From: Nitzschia sp. DOCU1
Taxonomy: Eukaryota; Bacillariophyta; Bacillariophyceae; Bacillariales; Bacillariaceae
DNA: 37,500 bases
Direction: 5' to 3'
Assembly (NCBI GenBank): GCA_951394045.1
Contig: OX595988.1
Coordinates: 1,703,852-1,741,351 of the forward strand
Part shown: positions 16,337-26,700 of the stretch, in pieces
How positions within the stretch are numbered: position 1 is the first letter of the stretch
How the letters are laid out: each line of letters opens with the position of its first letter
Translations under genes and position numbers: made by a program
Notes under the pieces: model-generated
Told to the model about the DNA's origin: nothing
The model's input: the letters and a program-made list of their open reading frames with translations, nothing else
The model's database searches: none

Positions 16337-18643
16337 ATGACGATCTCAAAGCATGCTTACTTCGGACTTCCCCCCATCCAGCAAGGGTACCCGGGACAGG
16401 ATGTCGTGAACCACGTGATTCCTCATGCTTTTCCAACTTTTCAGAGCAAGGAAGCCGTGCAAATGTTTTATTCTTATTGTGGGCTTCCCCAGCCGATCTT
16501 CCTGGAAGGTGTTGCTTTGTCCTCGACCATCGGTTATCTTCCATACCAGGATTTCTCTCCACAGCCCCAACAAACCACCGAAAACATGAGCAGTGTTCCT
16601 CAAAAGAACCGAAGGCCACCAGCAAAGAAAAGCCGCGTGGAGAAAAAATCTTGGGGAGGCTGCGCCTTTGACGACGATCACTATCGTCCACTGGAGGCTC
16701 GAAAGCCAGCAAAGCAGTGTCATGCAAAACTGACGCCCAATGCTAGAGTATCGCCCGACCAAGAAATGGCGCGGCACTTGATGGTGGTGGAGCGTGTCGT
16801 CGCCACCATCCAGGTCTACGACGCCAACACAAAAACATGGAGCAGCCGGAAGAAACTCTTCTCCACTCCCAGGCGCCCTCAGGGTCGCGGTGTATGCTTT
16901 GAGACGAGGTTGCATCGAGGCGGAACCATTAAGATTTATCCGTCAATGTTGTCAGAGAGGGAAATCAGAGAGGTTTCAGATGATTTGCTGAGCGACGAGG
17001 GCGCTGGTTTCTTTCGGCAGTACACTATCCAAGGAGACGATGAGCCCCGCTGCCATTTTCTTTTGCACGAACATGCCACTCAAAACTTTAAAGATCCGCA
17101 GCCTGGCTATGCGTATACCCCGTTTAAAGCAATCAAGATGAAAAGCGTTCCTTTAGCTAAATTCCGCAAGGTTGAGCAATTGTCGGCGAGGATGGCGGAA
17201 ACTTGTGGGGTTGCTGCATGGACGACCGGTGTCCATGCCGTGCTGTACCGAGATTTCAAAGACAAGATGGGTTTCCATTCTGGTAAGTTTTGTACAGGAG
17301 CATGCCGAAATGCCATGTGATAGAAAACTAACACCATGCCTTTTCCTAAATCCATATCGTCATCATCTGATGGCAACAAAGACGACGACCAAGGTGAACA
17401 GCTTATTCTGGCTGCAATCATCAAAATGCCGACTACGCAGATTCGTGTCGTTCGGGTTCGGCCAATCAAACGCCAAGGAGAAGAATTACAACACGGAGAT
17501 GAAGATATTGAGCTGTTTCTTCAGGAAGGTACGTCTAGGATGCGAGTGGTATGCATTATTATACAACTGATGTCGTCTAACTATGCATCCGCTTACTTTT
17601 TCAGGGGACTGTTATTCCATGGATGGTAATAACACCGTTTCTAGAAAAGCGCAGTGGCACTTTCGTTCGTTTATAACTCACTTGTGATGTTCTTGCCTCC
17701 CATTTCCTATTAACTTACAGGTGAAATGCAAAAGCATTATGTACATGGTGTAGCTGAGGCACAAAAGCCAGAAACGACGGAGTCAACGCCAGTCGCACGA
17801 GGAGAGCCAAAAACACCGACTCCAATGCCTAGTGATACCGCTGTTGTTACCCCCTCCCCGATTCCAAGGAAGGATATCTTTTCCGGTGCTGCCGTTCGAG
17901 GATCAAAACCTCAACTACCCAAGCCCCGCCGATCCAAAGTCAAGGCCGACGCTGCCGACAATAAGCGGCTCGTCCTTGTCTTTCGCATGGGGGACGAGGT
18001 TGTGTATAAAAATGACACCGGGGTGGTATGTAAAACGCTCGAACCAAGAAAAGCACGTCAGCACCAGTTCGGCCACATCCAAGGCCTCGACGAGGGAAAG
18101 TTGTATAGGCGGAAGGAATTGTTGAATTTGAACGGCCATTGTCAACAGCAACGTGGCGTAAGCGGCAACAAAGAATTTGGTTGTGACGCCATCATCGTGT
18201 CGGGCCTTCGGGACGACAAGTTGGGGCATGACGAATTGTTTGAATTCACTTATTTCGTCGAGCAATCGAAGGGAGCACTTGGAGTTTTGAAGAGTGCTAT
18301 TCTTTGTAAGCCGATTCGTGTTTTTCGATCAACGACCTGCAAGCACAAATATCAAGCCACTCGCAACCACCCAAGGCAGAGAAAGTTTAAGTTCTATCGC
18401 TATGACGGATTGTATTATGTTACAGGCGTGAAGAACCCCGAAGAAAAGCGTGAACCTTGGGTATTTCTGCTTTCAAGGGCTCCATCATGCCCAATGGAGC
18501 CAAATTACAACAACAAGATTTCTAATGACGATTATATCCGACACTGCCGCTACCAGGGAACGATGCCAGGAGAAAGTGCAAACGCAAACGAGCATCTTTC
18601 ACCCTATGAAAATTGTCTTCGCATGAAAGTGGTGTATGAGTAA
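16337..18643 (+). CDS. AlkB-type 2OG-Fe(II) dioxygenase fused to an SRA/YDG domain
   Basis: Four exons: 16337-17282, 17382-17528, 17605-17625 (only 21 nt) and 17721-18643. All junctions are GT-AG, the exons sum to 2037 nt and encode 678 aa. Residues about 190-465 are an AlkB dioxygenase: FHSD gives iron ligands His314 and Asp316 (the HxD spans the first splice junction), GD...HYVHGV gives His380, and RLVLVFR (454-460) gives the two arginines that bind 2-oxoglutarate and substrate. A Pro/Ser/Thr-rich insert (about 385-450) lies before the last strand. Residues about 485-628 are an SRA domain, with VSG, PIRVFR and the name-giving YDG (599-601). SRA domains bind 5-methylcytosine or related bases; AlkB enzymes oxidise N-linked methyl groups on nucleic acids. 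A basic nuclear-localisation-like stretch is near 92-105. The start is the first ATG after an in-frame stop at 16238. A role in reading and removing DNA base methylation is inferred. Confidence 0.85.
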
Positions 18644-19699
18644 GAGAATCAGATCTTGATGCGAGCTTCTACTACTGCTTCTAGTCTAACCCCCTAAGCA
18701 CAAGCCGCAGCAGTACCACTTTTCACTAGATTTGGGCCAACAGCAGTGTCATAAACTTTGTCCTGAATAGCGTCAATCCGAGCCTTTATCTTGTTTCGAC
18801 TTCCTGTATGTTTCCTCGTCCTTCGTGTTTTAAGCTATTTGTAATTCGAGCTTGGCGACCGTCTTGGCGTCGTCCTTCCTGTAGTAGCATAAACGGTAGA
18901 CAGCAGCAGGAGGCAGCAGGTTAGGGATCGGTGGTCGAAGCAACAACGAGCAACGCGAATTGAACGGCAGTGCTGTCTATACACCCACCACAGACTATCT
19001 GCAACAGCCTCAACAAGAAGAACTATCGATGGTCTCACATGCTGTGTGTGACTTCTCCTTCCGTCGTAAGTTCGCCAAATAAAGTCAATGTTCTGCTTTA
19101 TCTTTTTGACTTGGAAGCAACCACTAGCAACACGAATCGAACGCTGCTTTCAACAAACTCGCTGCATATTGTCTGCATAGCCTCAACAATCATCATTGTG
19201 GAGGACTCGCTTCCTAAGCTCAGCGCTTCCTAAGCGTGACGAGAGCTTGTTCTTCTTCCTTCATTGCTTTTGCGTTGCTGGTGGCGGCCATATTGTTGCT
19301 TGTTAGTGGCGCTGTTTGTTGCTTGCGGGTGGATTGTTGGGTAGTCGTAATAGCCTTGATTGCATACTGTGCCCCGTTTATGCTTCGCAAGAATTCAAAC
19401 GACGACGACAATTGTAGTGGCTGCCGTGGGATGCATGTTTAGCATTCGGGAACCAACCAATCGCCTCATATCTCATTATTGTTGTGTGGAGGGAAAGATC
19501 GACATCAATCACCGTTACTATGGTGTGATGATGCTGTTGTCTGAATAAGCTCATCGGATTCAGAGACTACGACACAAACAGGGAGCAGGAGGGTGTTGTA
19601 TGGGGCGGCAGCGTTTCCTTTTTTCTGCGGCGACATGCGATAAGCGATGAGATCTTCCAGGCATGCTCGCGCTATGTAGTCTGTTGCGTTTCGCGACTA
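18644..19699. other. Non-coding stretch with diverged short repeats
   Basis: I see no supported gene. 18939-19010 and about 19110-19190 look like diverged copies of each other (GAAGCAAC, AGCAAC, CGAAT, GAACG and TCTGCA..AGCCTCAACAA in the same order). 19541-19640 resembles the flank of the tRNA isopentenyltransferase gene at 8793-8897. Small hydrophobic open frames near 19236-19442 lack an ATG. Confidence 0.45.
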
Positions 19700-19820
19700 C
19701 GTATAAACCGCTTGCGCGCGGAGCGAGGTATCCAACTCGCAAAAAGACCGAAATTTCGGAGTTTTGGAAGAAACTATCGCGCACTAAACGACCTCTCCCT
19801 CCGCCGCAAATGACCTCCCT
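19700..19820 (+). repeat. Left terminal inverted repeat
   Basis: Pairs with 22490-22608 in inverted orientation. It differs mainly by substitutions such as CGAGG/TGAGG and GTTTTGG/GTTTCGG and a short diverged patch before the block CGCGCACTAAACGACCTC. Confidence 0.75.
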
Positions 19821-19977
19821 CCGGACCGTCAATGGTTGAACGCTATCATGATAAAAGCACAACATCATCATGGCATGGTACTTTCGCAAAGACGACATGC
19901 CTCGAAAGAGGGCATGCGTCTGCAATATGTGGATGTGCTGAAATGTTGCAAAAGTTCCGAGAGGTGGTGCAACTCTC

Positions 19978-20643
19978 TTTCCGAAGACTTTGGAGGAAGT
20001 TGATAAGCGTGAAGAGTTTGCAAGTGCACAGAATCTGAAAGTAGAGCGTACAATGGTTGCCTTGGGAATGCCAAACAACATTGATGTGTAGCGGGTTGAT
20101 AACAAGGATCGATCGTCGACCGTTGGTGTGACTACTCGAGGGGTCGCCTTCATCACCCTGTGGCATTATAATCCGGAAATATGCAACTCATTTATGTACG
20201 ACAGTCAACAGAAACGGATGGTTGGTGTCTCGTCATGAGGTGGTGATTCCAGGGAGATGATGGAGGAAAATAATCCGAAGCATGGAGTCAAAATCGGGTA
20301 CAGCCGGCAAGACAAAGTCGGTGATGACTATCTTCTGTTACCCCTCTATCCGCTAGAGAGGGCCCAACAAGACTATTTCAAGGCAAAGAAATATGACACG
20401 AACCACTCTTTTATGAAAGAACAATTGAAGAAGAGGACCGAGTCACTGGATTGTTGTTATTTCGAATTCCCCACGGTTGAGAGAATCCTTCTGCATTCCT
20501 CAGCTAGAATCGCCAGAATAGTTGAAGAGTCTGGTGGCTCGAACGAAGATAGTATAGAAACCGTGGACACCATTGGCCAGAATACTCTTAGTATCATCCA
20601 GATGAACCTGGCATTCACACAAGGGCCTAAAAGGAAAGTCTGA
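19978..20643 (+). pseudogene. Degenerate coding remnant inside the TIR element
   Basis: One reading frame stays mostly open here, broken by stops at about 20086-20088 and 20236-20238. The open part 20257-20643 encodes 128 residues beginning MMEENNPKHG and containing a helical charged segment. A frame-shifted continuation (20648-20947, then to about 21110) also has protein-like composition (a YETDLSGRLVEHYSL stretch). It may be the remains of the element's own protein. I do not recognise the family and give no function. Confidence 0.35.
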
Positions 20644-21968
20644 TGCAATGGAACGCGACGCTATCCTACAAGTAGAGGCAAACAAAGACATGTTCCCAGT
20701 GTATGCAGTGGCATGTCTCCCACGAAATGCTGAATTCGGTGTCAACCTCCAGGGGAAGAAATGGAGCAAGGCGGCCAAGAAACTTGGAGCCGTTGCCGTG
20801 TTGAGTACCAGTAGCGCTAAAAAGAAACTTTCAACGCCGCCACCACATTTGAATAGTTCCATGCCGAGGGACTCGATATCAAGGCTGGAAGTATCGATGA
20901 CCATTCCAGAAGAGGAAGAAGTGGTACATATTCCACAACTGGCCTAGCTTCCGTGCATACTGCTACTAATTGCTATTTGGTCTATGAAACAGATTTGTCT
21001 GGTCGTTTGGTCGAACATTACAGTCTAACTCCAGTTGAAGATGCTATTGCACGCTGGGTCCCTGCTGCGGGCGCCAAGTCGATAGCTGGTTTCAAATTCA
21101 AATAAAACTTGGGCAAGAATGTTTTGATTGGAAATTGCGCGGCGGGGGTACAAGGCCGCAAGAATTATGCGAGTGGCTGGTGTCAATTTGTTCGGAGTGC
21201 ATGCAAGCTGACATCATGTTGTAGGATCCCGTAGCAAAGGGATTAATGGTGGATGTCTTTTTGTACATGGACGATAATCGACCGACACAGTGTTGCAGGG
21301 CGTTCCTGTCAATGTATCGATAATCTTGGCAGTGGCATGCATTCCCAAGAATACTCCATTTTACGAAGGCATGGCAGTAGATATTTTGAAATGGCTCGCC
21401 GATGGCAGCAACTACGGGGCATCAAGTAAATTCTAAGTACTACCCCTAGAATGTCATCAAAGGTTTGTCGCGGAACAATTATTTCAGCTGTTACGACTTG
21501 GGCAGCGACAACTTAGTTGTACGGCAAAGGGGACGAGGTACTAACTAATTGACCGATCTCTAGTTTGCTTCAGAATATAGTTGGAGCTAGAAATGACATA
21601 GTAGCTAGCGACCAGGAAATATTCACAGTAGCTGTGTTGAAGAAATAATTGTGGCTGCCACTGTTACCACCAGCCCTATTTGACAACACTACATCTAATC
21701 TCTGCTACCCCAACGAAGCTGCCGTCGTCGCCACCACCGCCGGCATTGGCTTCGTCAACCCGGCAAAAACTTCCTTTGTGAAGACGCAAAGAAAGCACGG
21801 TAGTGGCGGCGCTCCGTCTGCTGACAGATGCATTCCCTTGATCACACTGGACGAGCAATGAGAAGAATGAGATCATCATCATCATCAGCGGGGTTGTCCT
21901 CGCTGTCGGCATTCACTGCCAATGACCATATCTTTTGTCGGCTCTACCACCATATCTTTCGACATTTG

Positions 21969-22440
21969 TCACAGAGTAAAGCCTCCACCCTCGTTTCGGC
22001 AAACACCATTCATTGACGACCATGATGAGCTTGAATAATCTCGTTTAGTTCGGCACGATCGACTGGATCGTAGGAGATGGACGCACACACAATCTTGTCG
22101 CTTGTAGTAAATCGCCGGTAAGAGATTCCTCGATGACTCAAAATCAAAGCGGATAGTCACCAAGTTTTGTATCCAAACGCCCATCTTGGACGGATCCATG
22201 GAGGCTTTCGTGCTTAAAGCCAAAAGCTCCTTGTCATACTCGGAATCGTCATCGTTTGTAGCTGAGTCGGTCGGATTCAGCGACGGAATACCAACGGACT
22301 TTCGAGCTTTCATCACGAGGGCCGTGTGGATGCTCGTACAGAACACCTTGGAGATTTCCTTGATGTCTCGTGGTTCCACCTACAAGAGGGCTTTCACCAA
22401 ACGTTGGTCTTCGTTGGAATCAAGACCGCCCCCAATCTAA
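21969..22440 (-). pseudogene. Degenerate minus-strand coding remnant
   Basis: The minus strand has an ORF of 136 aa starting at 22379 (MEPRDIKEISKVFCTSIHTA). The same frame continues upstream, interrupted by a single TAG, with protein-like sequence (GLDSNEDQRLVKALL). The composition suggests a true former coding region with a nonsense mutation. The family is not recognised. It lies just inside the right inverted repeat. Confidence 0.3.
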
Positions 22441-22489
22441 ATGTTTACCCTAGTGGGAGGTGTCGGAACGAAGCATGAAGAGGGTCGGA

Positions 22490-22608
22490 GGAGAGGTCAT
22501 TGGCGTCGGAGGGAGGTCGTTTAGTGCGCGCTGTGCGCTTCCGAAACTCCGAAATTTCGGTCTTTTTGTGAGTTGGATACCTCACTCCGCGCGCAAGCGG
22601 TTTATACG
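22490..22608 (-). repeat. Right terminal inverted repeat
   Basis: Inverted copy of 19700-19820, ending GCGGTTTATACG. The long direct repeat copy A starts two or three bases further on. Confidence 0.75.
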
Positions 22609-22610
22609 AC

Positions 22611-23453
22611 ATTCTAAAGAGGTAAGTCTCGGCCTGTCCTTTGACGCTCGGCAATGAAGGTGAGGCAACCCGCGCACTGTCGTGTGCATAGTAATAGTGA
22701 CGCTTTCCCGACGTGCGCAAAATGTCGACTCATTTGAACAAATGTAGTCCAAAACTATTAGTCTAGTTAGTCATGTATTATGACGTAGGCGCCACACACG
22801 GAGGTGGACGCAGTCTTCATGCCGTGCTAGAACAACGAACTTTGGTAACTCTCCCCCCTAGTAGCATGATAACCCACCTGTGGTTGCCTGAAGACCCAAG
22901 TGAAAGTAAAGCCTTGCTCATAACGGAGAAATACAATGCACATTAAGAAGGGAAGGAGCAACAAAGTCATTTAGAAAAGGCATTGCAGCTCCCTCGCCCA
23001 ACGCATGGGTGTGCATTGTATTTATTACGCCTTTTCACGCAATGCACCACACGAATACAGTGCGCCGTGACCCCTCTTTTACGTTTGGTACATCCGGTAT
23101 CGTAGCGTAGCCTGGTACCTGTGCGCCACTGGAAGCAGAGGCCGCACTACCTGGCTTCCGTTGGTGGCCTAAGACATGCTTTACATGCACAGCTGCTTCA
23201 CCAGCGACGGCTGCGGTCATACTGCTGCCCAAGTATTCCCATTCTAACGACACCGAATGGCATTTCCTTGTCGTTGGCCGGACGCAACTTCATTAAGTTC
23301 CTATTGCAATGCTGCTGTTTGCGATTTATTTTGCGTAAGTATTAGATTTTAGGGCTATACTAAAAAAAGACCAAAATATCACTTGAACCCGGATTTGTGA
23401 CATGAACTCGGATATAGAACTAGCGACGTCTTTACAGACCTCGGATTCTTTGC
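22611..23453 (+). repeat. Long direct repeat, copy A
   Basis: This roughly 840-bp stretch recurs at 28271-29593 in the same orientation with high similarity. Examples are TGTCGACTC(A/G)TTTGAACAA, the GTAGCATGATAACCCA block, the CGCAATGCACCACA block and the end ACTAGCGACGTCTTTACAGACCT. Copy B contains extra internal sequence. The pair flanks the ABC transporter remnant. I see no gene in it. Confidence 0.85.
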
Positions 23454-23741
23454 GTCGGCATGCATACGGATGCCATGACCTGACTTGGAGGCATTTCGCG
23501 TATCATACATAACTTCTTCGCTTCGGCATGCATACCTGGTACATAATACTACGTACGCTCGCTATGAGTAATATGCCACGCATTCGAATGAATCGTTTCG
23601 CGACTACTTCTTCGCTTCAGCGGGTTCCGCTCCGCAGACAAAAGATCTAATCCGATTCTCGATGCCGATCACACCTCATTGTTTTCAGGACCCAAGCATC
23701 CATCCCACGCCACATCTCATCAGCCCCCCATCGTCAGCATC
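23454..23741. other. Region upstream of the ABC transporter remnant
   Basis: No supported gene. ACTTCTTCGCTTC occurs twice (near 23511 and 23605). A good acceptor-like sequence, ATTGTTTTCAG, ends at 23689, which hints that an upstream exon, perhaps coding a signal peptide, once preceded the visible first coding exon. Confidence 0.4.
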
Positions 23742-26700
23742 ATGAGCTCACCAACGAATGCCCCAGCAGTTGACTACCAATACGTGACGGACTGGTTGGT
23801 CGAAGATCGATTAAATGCGACGGCACCTTGTCCGTTGGGCTTTGTCTGTGATAGAAATCGGATGGCAAATTGCACCAACATCCGAGCCATTTCCATCGCG
23901 TATGGATTTGGAGACGTGCATGGGGGAGACTGGTGTCTGGAGGGTGAGTTTTGTAACAGCAGTTGTAGGCTTTATGAAAGAAGAAGATGTGCGACGACTC
24001 ACGGTTCCTTGTCGTTTTACATAGGCAGTAATTTGTTGCAGGTTTGCCCCGTGGGCTACTACTGCCCTGCCCCGGACGTCAGACGAGAATGCCCGGAAAA
24101 TTATTTTTGTCCACACAAGACGGTAACTCCAGAAGTCGATTGCCAGGGGTGTGTTGCAGGGGGTACGTGTCGCAGAGCGTACTATTATTAGTTCCCGACA
24201 GATTTCTCTTCTCATCCCTTTTTCGGCTCTTTCAAATGACAATGACGCAGCGGAAGAATTGATTCGAGAGTGGTACGGGTTTCTTCTCGTCTTTTCCATG
24301 TTTTTTTTGTTGGGACTTTATATCATGGTGGTGGCCTTTAAACGATATCAGACGGAATTGTATGGACACTTTGTCGAATTGAGCAGTCGAAGTGTCGATT
24401 CGGCCAGATTATTTGTTCGACGAAAGCAACGCATGCAAGAACTGGAACGACTAAGGCCAAAGCTATTTGCTATCCAACAACGTTTGATGCAACTCAATCA
24501 TCAGCAACAATTTGCTTCGACAGCATCCTTGCTAAGGCAACCCTCAAGCAGCAGCCCTGCCCCTAGCGACACATCCAGGTCGTTAATCACGCCCCATGTT
24601 GTATCGGGCATGGCACTTTCAATTGATCAAGACTCGGGGAAAATCACGTATCAAGCTGGACGATTGTTTGATGCCTTGGACAGAGATGGGAATGGCCTAC
24701 TAGATTTTGGCGAGCTTCAACGTGTCTTGGAATTGAATCCGCAACAACTGCAAGCCTTTGTGCAACGCATGAATGCTCTGGCTAAGGTATCCACTAGCTC
24801 GAAGGAAGTATCCAGGCCTGTATTCACCAGGTATTTCTTGCAAGTTTTGGAAGAAACCACAAACTTTGGACCCACTGTTGAAGAAATTGAAGAATTATTT
24901 CACGATTTAGCCAAAGGATCGGATGTGGCAGCCTATCAAGATTTTTTTGATTCAAGACTAACGATGTTTCTGAGTGATCCACAAATCAATCATTTGATTG
25001 CCTTGTTGCGCAAAGCCGCAGCACAAGATGAAGAGCATGATGCTGACCACAAGCAACAATCGAGCGGTGCTGCTATCTTCAACATCAAACGCCAACAGTC
25101 TACTACTCGCGAAGTCGATTCAGGGCCCATTCCGCCGCCATATCCAGGTGGCAACCGTCGCCAGGCTAATGAGGATTTGGAGGGAGCACGCCCATTTCGA
25201 CAACCTTCTACCGGTCCTCCTGGATCGCTATTTCTTGGCAAGTCCATCAGTCTGTTTGGTGTTAGTACCCTCTTTATCGGCGGTGCTGGAAACGGTTGGG
25301 ATCCGAAACGATATGTTCACCATGATACTTTTAACAAGTACTATGGCAAGTTGTTGACAAGAGTCACAACAAATAAGGCCGGCGAAATGGATTTTGATGC
25401 TCCTGGTGAATACGATCGGAGGGAATCTGCCACTATTGGAGGCGACATGACGACGACCATGGGAATTGACTTGAACTTTGAAAACTTGTCTTTGGCTGTT
25501 CCCGTGGGAGATAAGAAAGTCAAAGTGGTCAATAATGTTAGCGGAAGATTGCAAGCCCGAACCATGACTGCCTTGATGGGAGGGTCGGGTGCAGGCAAGG
25601 TGAGCGGAAGAACATCATCGATAGGATCTACTACTCGATATCTCCCTTTTTGAAAGTCTTATACTTCTCTGTTTTTGCCTGTTTCAACAATGGATCAAGA
25701 CATCATTACTCAACGCACTATGTGGAAGAGCCTTTTATGGAGAGACAACTGGAACGATCCGTATCAATGGTCATACTGCGTCGATTGAGGAGCACAAGGA
25801 TGCCACTGGATTTGTGCCTCAAGATGGTAGGATATACCCTTGCGATTCAGGATGCGTGTCATGTCTGGCCTCATAGTACTTGTCTTTCACGTTGGCCCTT
25901 ATCGCTGTCTCTGTTTAGATATTGTCCACGCGGAGCTTACAGTAAAGGAAAATCTGATATATTCGGGCCGCTTTACCTTGCCGAAGGGAACTTCCATGGA
26001 AGAAATCGATGAACTTGCTGACGCTGTATTGGCCAATTTGGGTTTATCACGTGTTGCCGATTCCATTGTTGGAGACGTTAATCGACGTGGAGTTAGTGGA
26101 GGAGAAAAGAAATGCGTGAACATTGGCATTGAAGTAATGTCGCGACCAAGCATTCTCTTTTTAGATGAGCCGACTTCTGGTCTTGATGCATCCTTGGCTC
26201 TTTTGGTCATGGAGTCGCTCAAGAATTTGACTGAGACCCAGGGTGTTACGGTGCTGTCTGTGATTCATCAACCGCGCAAGGCTATATTTGAGGCTTTTGA
26301 TTCCCTTGTTCTACTTGGTGTTGGCGGCCATGTCGTCTACCATGGGCCTGTACCGTATGCACAAGCCTATTTCGCCAATCTGCCCACGCCATACCTGTTG
26401 CCACCGGGAGAATCTCTGGCCGACTGGCTGATTGACGTTTCTAGTGGAAGTTGACTCCGAATGAACCCATAGTCTTGGCACCGGCAACTTCGATGGTAGC
26501 GGCCATTACTAGCACTACCATAACCCCAAAAGGCACTCTTCGGCGTCAACAGTCGGCCGGAGTTGTCAGTCGGCCTTCTCCGCCCGACCATTCTAGGCCT
26601 TCTACCATTGTCGTGGGCACTATATCCCACGACGATGACGTACACGACGGCTATCACCCCTTGTCTACGTGCGGACCTTCGACTGCCAAGTTTGAGCATT

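Larger units (their letters stand above)
19700..22608. mobile_element. Decayed element with about 120-bp terminal inverted repeats
   Basis: The left end (19700 to about 19820) and the reverse complement of the right end (about 22490 to 22608) align over their full length, starting CGTATAAACCGCTTGCGCGC and including the palindrome CCGAAATTTCGG, with scattered substitutions and small gaps. This is the structure of a class II DNA transposon or a derivative. The interior has interrupted coding traces on both strands (19978-20643 plus, 22000-22430 minus). I did not recognise a transposase family, and I could not define a clear target duplication, so the exact termini are approximate. Confidence 0.6.

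Noticed and set aside
16192..16671. An alternative ATG and frame upstream of the AlkB-SRA gene
   Set aside because: That frame runs out of phase through the first AlkB exon and has no motif; the frame from 16337 contains all the domain signatures.
19560..20156. A 198-codon minus-strand ORF
   Set aside because: It spans the inverted repeat and its flank, and has no protein-like motif or homologue that I recognise.
26440..26560. An intron that would remove the ABCG frameshift at 26452
   Set aside because: The GT/AG pairs I tried do not restore the downstream frame, and the intron would not remove the TAA at 26754 in conserved linker sequence.
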